From: an uncultured Bacteroides sp. | GTDB taxonomy: Bacteria > Bacteroidota > Bacteroidia > Bacteroidales > Bacteroidaceae | Assembly (NCBI RefSeq): GCF_900547205.1 | Contig: NZ_URFY01000003.1 | Coordinates: forward strand, 62,001-126,000 | Length of the DNA stretch: 64,000 bases | Reading direction: 5' to 3' | Shown here: one piece after another, positions 35,839 through 43,792 of the stretch | How the letters are laid out: each line of letters starts with the position of its first letter | Position numbering within the stretch: position 1 is the stretch's first letter | Translations under genes and position numbers: made by a program | Notes under the pieces: generated by a model | The model's input: only the letters and a program-made list of their open reading frames with translations | Database searches by the model: none | Told to the model about the DNA's origin: nothing

Positions 35839-37139
35839 GACACTATGATTCTATATTGTTCCATTATTTGACTTCTCTTACTCATCTCTTCTTTTGTGGG
35901 AGAAAATCCCATATACTTGCAGGCATGGTCGTTCTTCAGGATACAGATACACATCCTTTTATATGTGGGTATTTCCCTGAATTCCGGGATGTCGATATCG
36001 TCCTGATACTCCATGCGCACAGGCTTCTTCAGCGTCTTGTAGTTGCTGTTGTCCATTACAATAATAGGTATCTTGGCATCAATCAGTTTCTGTATCGTCG
36101 CATCACTCAGGCAACCACCTTTCGTTCGCCAGAAGTTCACACTCACCGACAATTTCCGGAGATAACTCTTCCGGGCACGCTCGGGCAAAGTGGATAATAG
36201 GAAATACATAAATTCACGCCAAGTATAGCCTTCGGGCAACTTCACCGTTTGCCAGCCCATCGCATGAGTACCGCCATACATTCCCGTGAAGTTAACGCCA
36301 TTCACACGGCCGACCATTTTTCCCCACGTTGTAGGATCGAGCACCCGGTATAGCTGAAGACTCTCTTGTGCCTCGTTGATAAAAGGACTCGCCACGCGTT
36401 GCCGTTCCAGATTTACGCCTGCACGGTAGTAAAGGTCGTACAATGTATTATAGTCCCATTGGAATTTCCCGTTGGCAGTCCATATGTCAGTCGTTTTCCA
36501 GTCATAAATGGGATAGGCATTATAAACATCGTTTCCAACTTTTGAAGTCCATTTATACTTATGATATATCTGGAATTTACGGCTCATATAAATGCATCGC
36601 CATCTGTTAAAGCTTTCCTGCGTACGGATGCCTATCAGGCAGCAGGTGCGTACGGCATCTTTTTTTTCATGCAGCCATAGCGCAAAGCGCATCTGAAATT
36701 CATAATCCCACATGGCGGTATTATAAAAAGGAAAATCATCCTTAGTCATCGCCTTTTTAGGCATGGGACGCACCCATATTTTCTTCTTGCTGTCTTCCCA
36801 CGGACGCCAAAAAGACTGATACATAGACGTGCAAGTGGATACCCGGAAAGGAATGCATACCCGATATACATCCAGAATGTCCTTGTTCGCTTCCAACATC
36901 CGGTCCACATAGTCAATGGTCATCTTATACTGGATTTCATAATCCATGTGAAAGACTCCCAACCGAACTTTCAGATTATGCTTCCTGATATAATCGATAC
37001 ACAGATTCAGTAATACTCCACTATCTTTACCTCCTGAGAAAGATACATAGATATTATCAAACTCGTTAAATATTACTTTCAGTCGTTCTTGTGTTAATTC
37101 ATATACGTTCTTAGCACTCGCAACTTTATCTTTTGCCAT
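35835..37139 (-). CDS. PAPS reductase-like PP-loop ATPase with DUF3440, IbrA/YbdN-like
   Basis: 434 aa. PP-loop SGGKDS at 35-40, and a second conserved block IGIRTQESFNRWR (about 180-192). The C-terminal half is DUF3440 (about 230-420), with Cys residues in GGCLSD and RMCICILKNDHACKYMGFSP. True PAPS reductases lack DUF3440, so sulfate assimilation is unlikely. This is the adenylating/thiol-transfer type seen in IbrA/YbdN. It sits between an acetyltransferase-like gene (4 bp upstream) and the ParB-like gene (4-bp overlap). Confidence 0.8.
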   Translation of the reverse strand: MAKDKVASAKNVYELTQERLKVIFNEFDNIYVSFSGGKDSGVLLNLCIDYIRKHNLKVRLGVFHMDYEIQYKMTIDYVDRMLEANKDILDVYRVCIPFRVSTCTSMYQSFWRPWEDSKKKIWVRPMPKKAMTKDDFPFYNTAMWDYEFQMRFALWLHEKKDAVRTCCLIGIRTQESFNRWRCIYMSRKFQIYHKYKWTSKVGNDVYNAYPIYDWKTTDIWTANGKFQWDYNTLYDLYYRAGVNLERQRVASPFINEAQESLQLYRVLDPTTWGKMVGRVNGVNFTGMYGGTHAMGWQTVKLPEGYTWREFMYFLLSTLPERARKSYLRKLSVSVNFWRTKGGCLSDATIQKLIDAKIPIIVMDNSNYKTLKKPVRMEYQDDIDIPEFREIPTYKRMCICILKNDHACKYMGFSPTKEEMSKRSQIMEQYRIIVS

Positions 37140-37143
37140 AAGC

Positions 37144-37560
37144 TTATTTACACATTTTCACGTAACGCGTCCACTTCTTCTCCATGGACGCAAATTCAAA
37201 CTTCTCAAACGCTTCTTTGTCTTGTACTAGTGTGACAGAACTGAGAAACCATTTCTCGGGTCCAAAGTCCGCAATGACGGCGGTCAGCAGAAGGGACAAC
37301 AACTCTTCCCGCTCTTTACCCTCAGCATTGATATAATAATTGTTTATTACAGCTTTATTAGAGTTTTTTTGCTCCACTGGCACAAAGCCAACCACTTCTT
37401 TATTATTAACCGCAATATACCAGACGTACGCTTCATTCGTTTTAAACGGATAGTTGTTGTTTGCGCGAATCACTTCAGGGTCCATGACCAATGGTGCCAC
37501 AAGCCGGTATAAGTGCTTGTCTTTTCCTTTAAATTGTAATATCTGTATCATGTCTTTCAA
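37144..37560 (-). CDS. Small GNAT-fold-like protein upstream of the IbrAB-like pair
   Basis: 138 aa. The order of strands and the central VWYIAVNNKEVVGFVPVEQKN segment, followed by NKAVINNYYINAEGKEREELLSLLL, resembles a GNAT acetyltransferase with a weak CoA-binding loop. It lies only 4 bp before the PP-loop gene, so it should be co-transcribed. I am not sure it is catalytic. I cannot name a function. Confidence 0.5.
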   Translation of the reverse strand: MKDMIQILQFKGKDKHLYRLVAPLVMDPEVIRANNNYPFKTNEAYVWYIAVNNKEVVGFVPVEQKNSNKAVINNYYINAEGKEREELLSLLLTAVIADFGPEKWFLSSVTLVQDKEAFEKFEFASMEKKWTRYVKMCK

Positions 37561-37717
37561 TAATGGACATACAAAACTAAGGAAAAAATATCGAATTAGT
37601 CACTTTTGCTCATAAAACATTTGTTTTTATTCTCTTTATTATCGGTTTTGGCAAAATAGATTATGTTCTTGCCATTCCCCACTCGTTTTTTTAAGCAGGT
37701 TTAGTGGTGTGGCTAAG

Positions 37718-37927
37718 CTACGGCATTCCCGACCGGGGGATTATGACCAATTGACGTATCTTATCAGCTTTACTATAAACATATTCCAACCGCCCTATTT
37801 CACTTACAATGTTTTGTAATGTATGTCTCATTTTTACGATTTCATCTTCCGGAAGAGTCGGTTGCCTCCGTCCTATTCGTAATCTTTCTTTTACTAATAA
37901 TTTCATATATAACATAACGCTATTCAT
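37718..37927 (-). CDS. Possible small protein heading the IbrAB-like cassette
   Basis: 69 aa, basic, with a helical middle (EDEIVKMRHTLQNIVSEIGRLEYVYSKADKIRQL). A good ribosome-binding site (AAGGAAG, 8 nt) precedes the ATG. The gap to the next gene is 157 bp. No family recognised; it could be chance. Confidence 0.4.
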   Translation of the reverse strand: MNSVMLYMKLLVKERLRIGRRQPTLPEDEIVKMRHTLQNIVSEIGRLEYVYSKADKIRQLVIIPRSGMP

Positions 37928-38370
37928 TTGTGCGCTTCCTTAAATGACATTATAACAGCTAAAAGTTTATATGTGTCATTTAGATTTAAAAACGAAGCAC
38001 AAATTTAGAAAAGATAATTTAAATAAAAACATATTATTTTAAATATTTTCGGGTAGGCAGCTCTTTTAACTACCCATCCTATTTTCGCGTCGTGTCGCCC
38101 ATAAAAACAAATGGTCCAAACACAAAGCAGCAATATCGTCCAATAATTTCATTTCTCAACAAAGTGCTGTATATTACTATTTCAACAGACTAAATCATTC
38201 TTTTAAAGCTTGCTAAGATTCTTTTCCAAAACTGATAATTACGTCAGAATACGCCATTTTTGGGATGAAAAAGCCCTTAAATCAGCGAAGAAAATTGAGT
38301 ATAGAAACCTATATATCAATATGTTACCTATACATACCGCACTACTATTCATGATATCGATAATTGCAGT

Positions 38371-38790
38371 CAAACTGCCACTACTGCCAAAACTGCCACA
38401 TAGATACCCCCAAATGACGATAATTTAATTGGGGCTTGGCAACTGAACAAAATACATAGGACATAAGGGGGCTCATTTCAAAGGAATATGTCTGCAATTT
38501 TCCTCACACTATCCTAATCTTACAAACTTTTTTTCATCCACATCATCACATCACAGTCTATACTTAAGAAAACAGAATACTATGCACCCTATTCAATACG
38601 CATAAATTTCGATACATCCACCATGAGAGAAATATTCATTATCCACGTAAATCACAATTCTAACGCTATTAGAAAAAACGATTAAAAAACAGCGATAACC
38701 ATTTAATTATCAACAATATAATATACTAAAAACTTATTCTCACTATATTAAATGGGTATATATGGCAGTTTTGGCAGTAGTGGCAGTTTG
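38371..38790. repeat. 420-bp element with about 40-bp terminal inverted repeats made of CTGCCA iterons
   Basis: The left end (38371-38410) and right end (38754-38790) are inverted copies, with a perfect run of about 28 bp. Each end holds three CTGCCA/TGGCAG units spaced 9 bp apart (starts 38375, 38384, 38393 on the left). The interior is AT-rich and has no gene. It looks like a MITE, or the two control ends of a lost element. Confidence 0.75.
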
Positions 38791-38821
38791 GAGAGTAAAA
38801 AAGCATGGAGATATTTAAAAT

Positions 38822-38859
38822 AATCTTCCCAATGATTGATTTCAAACATTAGGAAGATT
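38822..38859. repeat. Hairpin just outside the TIR element
   Basis: AATCTTCCCAATG pairs with CATTAGGAAGATT (one mismatch, 12-nt loop). No U-run follows closely on either strand. Confidence 0.5.
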
Positions 38860-39125
38860 GAATACAAACTTCCTAATGTTTATTTTTAACTATTCATTAA
38901 ACACGTATATCGTATGCATCTTACTCTTAACATCTAATATATGAAGTTCTAAGTTTCTTTTCAGCTGCATCATAAACATTTCCTTATCCTTATCATAATG
39001 TACAAATTTTATTTCCTTTAAGTACTACTTTTAGCGCTTGCTCAGTAATTGGTACGATATCAATTATAATATCGTTAATTTTGCCCATTTTCATACTCAT
39101 ACTAATATAATACTAATACTTACAG

Positions 39126-39345
39126 CTTGGGATCGATTAAAAGTCGATAGTATCTCAAACTCTCCTCCTTCTGGAAGGAGGAGTACCCGTAGGGGGGAGG
39201 TGGTAGGTGAATGCATAAGCCTATTATTAATAACAGTTTGACGCACCTACCACCCCGGCTTTCAGCCACCCCTCCTTCCCGGAAGGAGGGGAAACCATGC
39301 GGATAAACCAGCCAAGTGTACGAATTGCGAAACTTGAATAATTTA
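39126..39345. repeat. Palindrome-bounded repeat family B, copy 2 (full copy)
   Basis: Left flank ATCGATTAAAAGTCGATAGT, palindrome P1 39162-39183, an inner core with GGTGGTAGGTG and CACCTACCACC arms, palindrome P2 39269-39291, and a right flank reading GATAAACCAGCCAAGTGTAC. Both flanks recur at 57473-57571, where the core is missing. Confidence 0.85.
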
Positions 39346-39600
39346 GTTTAATATTAAAAAGGTGAATCATCAATTATTGCTGTACCGAATATATCATCTA
39401 AGGGCGTAGCACAACAAAAACACAATCTTTATCAAATTGTATAATATTGAAATTAAGCAAGATGTTGTGATACTTAGCGAAGGGAAATATTGCAATATAC
39501 TTCTCGTGATTGTTTTACCTTGGTATCTTATTTGAAGTTTAATATATGTGTCGAAGACACGAAAAGCAAAAGTACAATTTTTAAAGAGTAACCAATATAT

Positions 39601-39663
39601 AATATCCAGTAGTTCAGGTGGTTAGAACACATGAATGTTACGCATGGATTGGTCGCACGGGTT
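39601..39663 (+). pseudogene. tRNA-like remnant facing tRNA-Asp
   Basis: TAGTTCAGGTGGTTAGAAC matches a tRNA D-arm. ACATGAATGTTACGCATGG is laid out like an anticodon arm, with loop ATGTTAC. GTCGCACGGGTT looks like the start of a T-arm, which is then broken by the palindrome ACTAATGATTAGT. No acceptor stem closes. It is probably a tRNA fragment left by recombination. Confidence 0.4.
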
Positions 39664-39724
39664 ACTAATGATTAGTCGCACATTAAGCACACTATTTTTA
39701 AAAGTGCAGCAAAGGTAAGAACAT

Positions 39725-39757
39725 AAAAAAAGCACTAATATATTGAATATCAGTGCT
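39725..39757 (-). terminator. Terminator of tRNA-Asp
   Basis: Minus-strand AGCACTGATAT pairs with ATATTAGTGCT (one mismatch) and is followed by seven U residues, 27 bp past the tRNA. Confidence 0.75.
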
Positions 39758-39783
39758 AAATAAAGATTCTTAATCTTCCTTTG

Positions 39784-39857
39784 CGGTGCGTACGAGACTC
39801 GAACTCGTGACCCCATGCGTGACAGGCATGTATTCTAACCAACTGAACTAACGCACC
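39784..39857 (-). tRNA. tRNA-Asp (GTC)
   Basis: Cloverleaf on the minus strand: acceptor GGTGCGT/ACGCACC with discriminator G, D-arm TAGTTCAGTTGGTTAGAA, anticodon loop CTGTCAC (anticodon GTC), and T-loop TTCGAGT. CCA is not encoded. It has its own promoter and terminator. Confidence 0.95.
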
Positions 39858-39897
39858 ATTATTTCATTTTTGTCCGCATCCCTCTCGATTGCGGTTG

Positions 39898-39926
39898 CAA
39901 AGGTAGGCATTTTTTTGAAACCTGCA
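39898..39926 (-). promoter_or_regulatory. Promoter of tRNA-Asp
   Basis: Minus-strand TTG (39926-39924), 18-nt spacer, TACCTTTG (39905-39898), 40 nt before the mature tRNA 5' end. Confidence 0.6.
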
Positions 39927-39978
39927 ATAGGCAAAGCATCTTTTTTTCAAAAAAGTGGGTTTATTAAGAATTATCGTG

Positions 39979-39986
39979 TACATTTG
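39979..39986 (+). promoter_or_regulatory. -7 box of the aminotransferase gene
   Basis: TACATTTG, an exact TAnnTTTG, 27 nt before the ATG at 40014. It argues for that start over the upstream ATG at 39870, which lies before the promoter. Confidence 0.55.
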
Positions 39987-40013
39987 CACCTATTACATAA
40001 AATAGAAAATAGA

Positions 40014-41330
40014 ATGAAAAATACACCAATTGAGCGACATCTGATTGATGAAACCATCAATGAGTTTCAAATTGTCGATTTTTCCAAGGCTACTATTCGT
40101 GAAGTGAAAGCCATTGCTTCAAAAGCCGAAGCAGCATCGGGAGTTGAATTTATTAAGATGGAGATGGGTGTTCCGGGACTTCCTCCTTCTGCCGTAGGGG
40201 TGAAAGCGGAAATTGAAGCATTGCAAAACGGAATTGCCAGCCTGTATCCGGATATCAACGGACTGCCGGAGCTGAAACAAGAAGCGTCCAACTTTATCAA
40301 GGCATTTATCAATGTAGATTTAAAGCCGGAAGGTTGCGTGCCTGTCACCGGTTCCATGCAAGGTACATTCGCTTCGTTCCTTACTTGTAGCCAATGTGAT
40401 GAAAAGAAAGATACGATTCTCTTTATCGACCCGGGCTTTCCGGTGCAGAAGCAGCAGTTAGTAGTGATGGGACAGAAATACGAAACATTCGACGTATACG
40501 ATTACCGGGGAGACAAGCTGAAAGAGAAACTGGAAAGCTATCTCAACAAAGGAAATATATCGGCCATCATTTACTCTAATCCGAACAACCCGAGCTGGAT
40601 CTGCCTGAAAGAGGAAGAACTAAGGATTATCGGCGAGCTGGCTACAAAGTATGATGTGATTGTTCTGGAAGATTTGGCTTATTTCGCCATGGATTTCCGG
40701 CAAGACTTAAGCAAACCCAATCAAGCACCGTTTCAACCATCGGTTGCCCACTACACTGACAATTATGTGTTATTGATTTCCGGCTCGAAAGCATTCAGCT
40801 ATGCCGGACAGCGCATCGGAGTGAGTTGTATTTCCGATAAATTGTATCACCGAAGCTACCCCGGATTGACGAAGCGATATGGTGGCGGTACTTTCGGTAC
40901 TGTCTTTATCCACAGAGTGCTGTATGCACTTTCCTCAGGAACTAGCCACTCGGCACAGTTTGCCATGGCTGCCATGCTGAAAGCTGCCAATGAAGGACAA
41001 TACAACTTCCTTCACGAAGTGAAAGTATATGGTGCTAGAGCACAGAAGCTGAAAGAAATCTTCCTCCGCCACGGATTCCACCTGGTGTATGACAACGATT
41101 TGGGCGACCCCATAGCGGACGGATTCTATTTCACCATCGGATATCCCGGAATGACCAGCGGCGAATTGGCAAAAGAACTGATGTATTACGGAGTAAGCGC
41201 CATTTCGCTGGTGACAACAGGAAGTCATCAGGAAGGGTTGCGCGCGTGTACCTCTTTTATAAAAGACCACCAATATGCACAACTCGACGAAAGAATGAAG
41301 CTGTTTGCCGAAAATCATCCGGTAGCTTAA
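40014..41330 (+). CDS. PLP-dependent class I/II aminotransferase
   Basis: 438 aa from the ATG at 40014. Fold-type I features: the PLP-stacking region GSMQGTFASFL, YSNPNNPSWICL, VLEDLAYFAMD (the Asp contacts the PLP nitrogen), and the Schiff-base Lys in SGSKAFSYAGQRIG. Substrate is not evident; the family includes aspartate/aromatic-type enzymes. The frame is open from 39870, but a start there would precede the promoter. A hairpin follows at 41407-41445. Confidence 0.85.
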   Translation: MKNTPIERHLIDETINEFQIVDFSKATIREVKAIASKAEAASGVEFIKMEMGVPGLPPSAVGVKAEIEALQNGIASLYPDINGLPELKQEASNFIKAFINVDLKPEGCVPVTGSMQGTFASFLTCSQCDEKKDTILFIDPGFPVQKQQLVVMGQKYETFDVYDYRGDKLKEKLESYLNKGNISAIIYSNPNNPSWICLKEEELRIIGELATKYDVIVLEDLAYFAMDFRQDLSKPNQAPFQPSVAHYTDNYVLLISGSKAFSYAGQRIGVSCISDKLYHRSYPGLTKRYGGGTFGTVFIHRVLYALSSGTSHSAQFAMAAMLKAANEGQYNFLHEVKVYGARAQKLKEIFLRHGFHLVYDNDLGDPIADGFYFTIGYPGMTSGELAKELMYYGVSAISLVTTGSHQEGLRACTSFIKDHQYAQLDERMKLFAENHPVA

Positions 41331-41406
41331 TCATTTATTTTCGGAAACCTTTTCGGGTAATCCGCCTGTTATTCATCGAATATCTATAAAAGCTACATCT
41401 AAAATG

Positions 41407-41445
41407 AAAAAAAACGGAAAGGACGATTGTTATTCCGTTTTTTTT
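41407..41445 (+). terminator. Perfect 13-bp hairpin between the aminotransferase and yqgE
   Basis: AAAAAAAACGGAA (41407-41419) pairs with TTCCGTTTTTTTT (41433-41445), 13-nt loop. The U-run lets it end the aminotransferase mRNA. It stops only 14 bp before the yqgE ATG, so yqgE needs its own start site or read-through. Confidence 0.75.
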
Positions 41446-41459
41446 CTTACATTAGTGGC

Positions 41460-42050
41460 ATGAATATCGACTCTGACATATTTAAAATTCAATCGAATAA
41501 TGTGTTGCCGTCAAGAGGTAAGATTCTAATATCCGAACCTTTCTTGCGCGATGCCACGTTTGGTAGGTCTGTTATTTTGCTGATAGACCATACAGACGAA
41601 GGAAGTATGGGCATAGTCATGAACAAGCAACTGCCATTATTTCTCAACGATATTATTATGGAATTTAAGTATCTGGACGAGATACCTTTGTACAAAGGCG
41701 GTCCCGTAGCTACCGATACACTATTCTATATGCATACACTGTCTGATATCCCCGGCTCAATCTCCATCTGCAAAGGTCTTTATCTGAACGGAGACTTCGA
41801 CGAGATAAAGAAATACATATTGCAGGGGAACCAGGTGAGCGAGCATATCCGCTTTTTCTTGGGATACTCCGGTTGGGAAAGCGAACAATTGAGCAACGAG
41901 ATTAAAGAAAACACGTGGCTGATTTCCGAGGAAAGCAAATCATACCTGATGAAAGATAACATCAAAGATATGTGGCGTAAAGCCTTGGAGAAGCTGGGCA
42001 GCAAGTACGAGACATGGTCGCGCTTCCCACAAGTGCCATCTTTCAACTAA
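41460..42050 (+). CDS. yqgE: YqgE/AlgH family protein
   Basis: 196 aa from the ATG at 41460. Family blocks: RGKILISEPFLRDATFGRSVILLIDHTDEGSMGIVMNK and LYKGGPVATDTLFYMH, with FFLGYSGWESEQLSNEI later. It is a small conserved cytosolic protein of unclear biochemical role. The frame opens at 41427, but that start would lie inside the hairpin loop. It converges with the GNAT gene, 14 bp away. Confidence 0.88.
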   Translation: MNIDSDIFKIQSNNVLPSRGKILISEPFLRDATFGRSVILLIDHTDEGSMGIVMNKQLPLFLNDIIMEFKYLDEIPLYKGGPVATDTLFYMHTLSDIPGSISICKGLYLNGDFDEIKKYILQGNQVSEHIRFFLGYSGWESEQLSNEIKENTWLISEESKSYLMKDNIKDMWRKALEKLGSKYETWSRFPQVPSFN

Positions 42051-42064
42051 GCTGATTTCTACCG

Positions 42065-42604
42065 CTATTGCTTTTTAGGATTCAAACATTGAAAGAGCAC
42101 CGCATCCTTGTAGCAGCCTTCTATCTGCAACCAATTCTTCAATAAACCGCATTGTACGAAACCGCACGACACGAAGAGTTTCATGCACACCTCATTGTCT
42201 ACAGCCACATGAGAATAGAGTTGTGACAACGACAGGAAATCAAAAGCATATTCACAAAGCAACTTCAACGCATCGGTGGCATACCCTTGCTGACGATAGT
42301 CTTTATGAACAGCAATTCCCACCTCTCCCCGCAAGTGAAGCGGCACAAAATCGGTGATATCAATCGTACCGAGTATGCGCTGGTCGGAGACGCGTACAAT
42401 CATCAGGCGCAACTGCTTATCGGCAAAGACATCACACTGCGAACCTTCGATATACTGCCGGAGCACGTAGCGCGAATAAGGGACGGTAAAATTACTGATA
42501 TCCCACATAGACGGGTCGTTCTCCATCTCATACATTATATCCATATCCTCCGGCTCTACGGCACGAAGAAAGATACGGTCATTCATCAAAAAAGATCGTT
42601 TCAT
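42065..42604 (-). CDS. GNAT N-acetyltransferase (RimL/SpeG type)
   Basis: 179 aa. GNAT motif A is GEVGIAVHKDYRQQGYATDALKLL, with acetyl-CoA loop QQGYAT. The N-terminal FLRAVEPEDMDIMYEMENDPSMWDISN is typical of the SpeG/RimL group. Acceptor (polyamine or ribosomal N terminus) is not evident. It follows the small membrane protein by 6 bp in the recR operon. Confidence 0.85.
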   Translation of the reverse strand: MKRSFLMNDRIFLRAVEPEDMDIMYEMENDPSMWDISNFTVPYSRYVLRQYIEGSQCDVFADKQLRLMIVRVSDQRILGTIDITDFVPLHLRGEVGIAVHKDYRQQGYATDALKLLCEYAFDFLSLSQLYSHVAVDNEVCMKLFVSCGFVQCGLLKNWLQIEGCYKDAVLFQCLNPKKQ

Positions 42605-42610
42605 TTCGGT

Positions 42611-43060
42611 TTAGTCTTTTGCAATGTGAAGGTCGTTACGCAGCTTTTTCTCACTCGGCAGGCAGAAAAGGGAAGCCGTCAGCCCGATAAGCATACAGAG
42701 ATTGCCTGTGCTGCTCATTGTTAGGTAATAGCAGAAGATATTAGCCACAACAGTCACTTCAAGTATACCCAAACGAAGAATGTTCAATTGCACATAGTGC
42801 TTCAAGGCAAGAGTGATTGTCATGTTATCTATCTTCTTTTTCAGCACTAGACTGAATAGTTTGAGAGCAAGCGGGATGCAAGCTGCCGTCAGCAGAATGC
42901 CGAAAGTCTCGAAATAATAAACAGCTTTCACGTCGCCCACCAGACTTCCTACGGGAAGGAGCTCGAACTCCCCCGCCCCTATCAGGAATGCGGGAAGCAC
43001 CCAAAAGAAAACATAACTTATATTCAAATTCCTCACTGCACGCTTTATCTGTTCTTCCAT
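42611..43060 (-). CDS. Small membrane protein, four predicted helices
   Basis: 149 aa. Hydrophobic segments at about 14-34, 47-69, 97-115 and 117-135 suggest four membrane helices. No family recognised. It lies between recR (24 bp) and the GNAT gene (6 bp), so it is probably co-transcribed. Confidence 0.75.
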   Translation of the reverse strand: MEEQIKRAVRNLNISYVFFWVLPAFLIGAGEFELLPVGSLVGDVKAVYYFETFGILLTAACIPLALKLFSLVLKKKIDNMTITLALKHYVQLNILRLGILEVTVVANIFCYYLTMSSTGNLCMLIGLTASLFCLPSEKKLRNDLHIAKD

Positions 43061-43084
43061 GTTCGTTCTAAAAGTTTTTAATTA

Positions 43085-43702
43085 TTATACGGTTCCCGTG
43101 AAGAGCGTCCGGTTGACAATGCTGCGTCCCAAAGTCACTTCATCGGCATATTCGAGTTCGTCGCCAACGGATATGCCGCGTGCTATCACGCTGAGCTTGA
43201 CGCCCATCTTATCCAGTTTGCGATAAATGTAAAAGTTGGTGGTATCCCCTTCCATCGTGGTGCTCAAAGCAAGAATCACTTCTTTGATTCCCCCATCGGC
43301 AACGCGCTGCACAAGGCTGTCAATCTGCAAGTCGCTCGGTCCTACTCCATCCATTGGAGAAATGACTCCACCCAGTACATGATACAATCCGCGGTATTGT
43401 TGCGTGGCTTCCACAGCCATCACGTCGCGGATGTTTTCGACCACGCAAATCGTAGACGCATCCCGTTGCGGGTTCGCACAAATCTGGCAGGTTTCGGTAT
43501 CGGATATATTATGGCACACTTTGCAATATTTCACCTCACGTTTCAAGGTCATAATGGAACTCCCAAAGGCTTCTACGGTAGCCGAATCCTGACGAAGCAG
43601 ATGCAGAACGAGCCTCATCGCCGTCTTTCGCCCGATGCCGGGAAGCTTGGAAAATTCGCCGACTGCCTTTTCAAGCAGTATCGAAGGATATTGTTGGTTC
43701 AT
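43085..43702 (-). CDS. recR: Recombination protein RecR
   Basis: 205 aa, normal length. N-terminal helix-hairpin-helix (KLPGIGRKTAMRLVLHLL), a four-Cys zinc motif (YCKVCHNISDTETCQIC), and a Toprim domain (TICVVENIRDVMAVE). It loads with RecO for RecF-pathway gap repair. It heads an operon with the membrane protein and the GNAT gene. The promoter is back-to-back with that of the symporter. Confidence 0.96.
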   Translation of the reverse strand: MNQQYPSILLEKAVGEFSKLPGIGRKTAMRLVLHLLRQDSATVEAFGSSIMTLKREVKYCKVCHNISDTETCQICANPQRDASTICVVENIRDVMAVEATQQYRGLYHVLGGVISPMDGVGPSDLQIDSLVQRVADGGIKEVILALSTTMEGDTTNFYIYRKLDKMGVKLSVIARGISVGDELEYADEVTLGRSIVNRTLFTGTV

Positions 43703-43736
43703 AGATACTATTTGCTATTCTATCGATATTTGGCGG

Positions 43737-43744
43737 CAAAGATA
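43737..43744 (-). promoter_or_regulatory. -7 box of recR
   Basis: Minus-strand TATCTTTG, 34 nt before the recR ATG. The divergent symporter promoter starts 8 bp away. Confidence 0.5.
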
Positions 43745-43751
43745 CAGATTA

Positions 43752-43784
43752 TTGTTTTAATACCTACAAAAAATACTACCTTTG
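43752..43784 (+). promoter_or_regulatory. Promoter of the symporter gene
   Basis: TTGTTT from 43752, spacer about 19-20, TACCTTTG at 43777-43784. The ATG follows the -7 box by only 8 nt, so the mRNA would be nearly leaderless. Confidence 0.6.
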
Positions 43785-43792
43785 CAGCCGTT

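Larger units (their letters stand above)
37928..39783. other. 1.86-kb gene-poor AT-rich region
   Basis: No convincing gene on either strand. It contains a 420-bp element with inverted ends (38371-38790), a hairpin (38822-38859), repeat family B copy 2 (39126-39345), a tRNA-like remnant (39601-39663) and the tRNA-Asp terminator. The content suggests decayed mobile DNA next to a tRNA gene. Confidence 0.7.

Noticed and set aside
38210..38428. 72-aa open frame on the plus strand
   Set aside because: It runs through the CTGCCA iterons of the inverted-repeat element and resembles no protein; it has no ribosome-binding site.
39360..39600. Possible CRISPR repeat or tracrRNA-like sequence in the AT-rich region
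   Set aside because: GTTGTGATAC and similar strings occur once only; no spacer-repeat pattern and no cas gene.
39622..39816. 64-aa open frame on the minus strand starting MGSRVRVSYAP
   Set aside because: It is the usual false frame through a tRNA gene.
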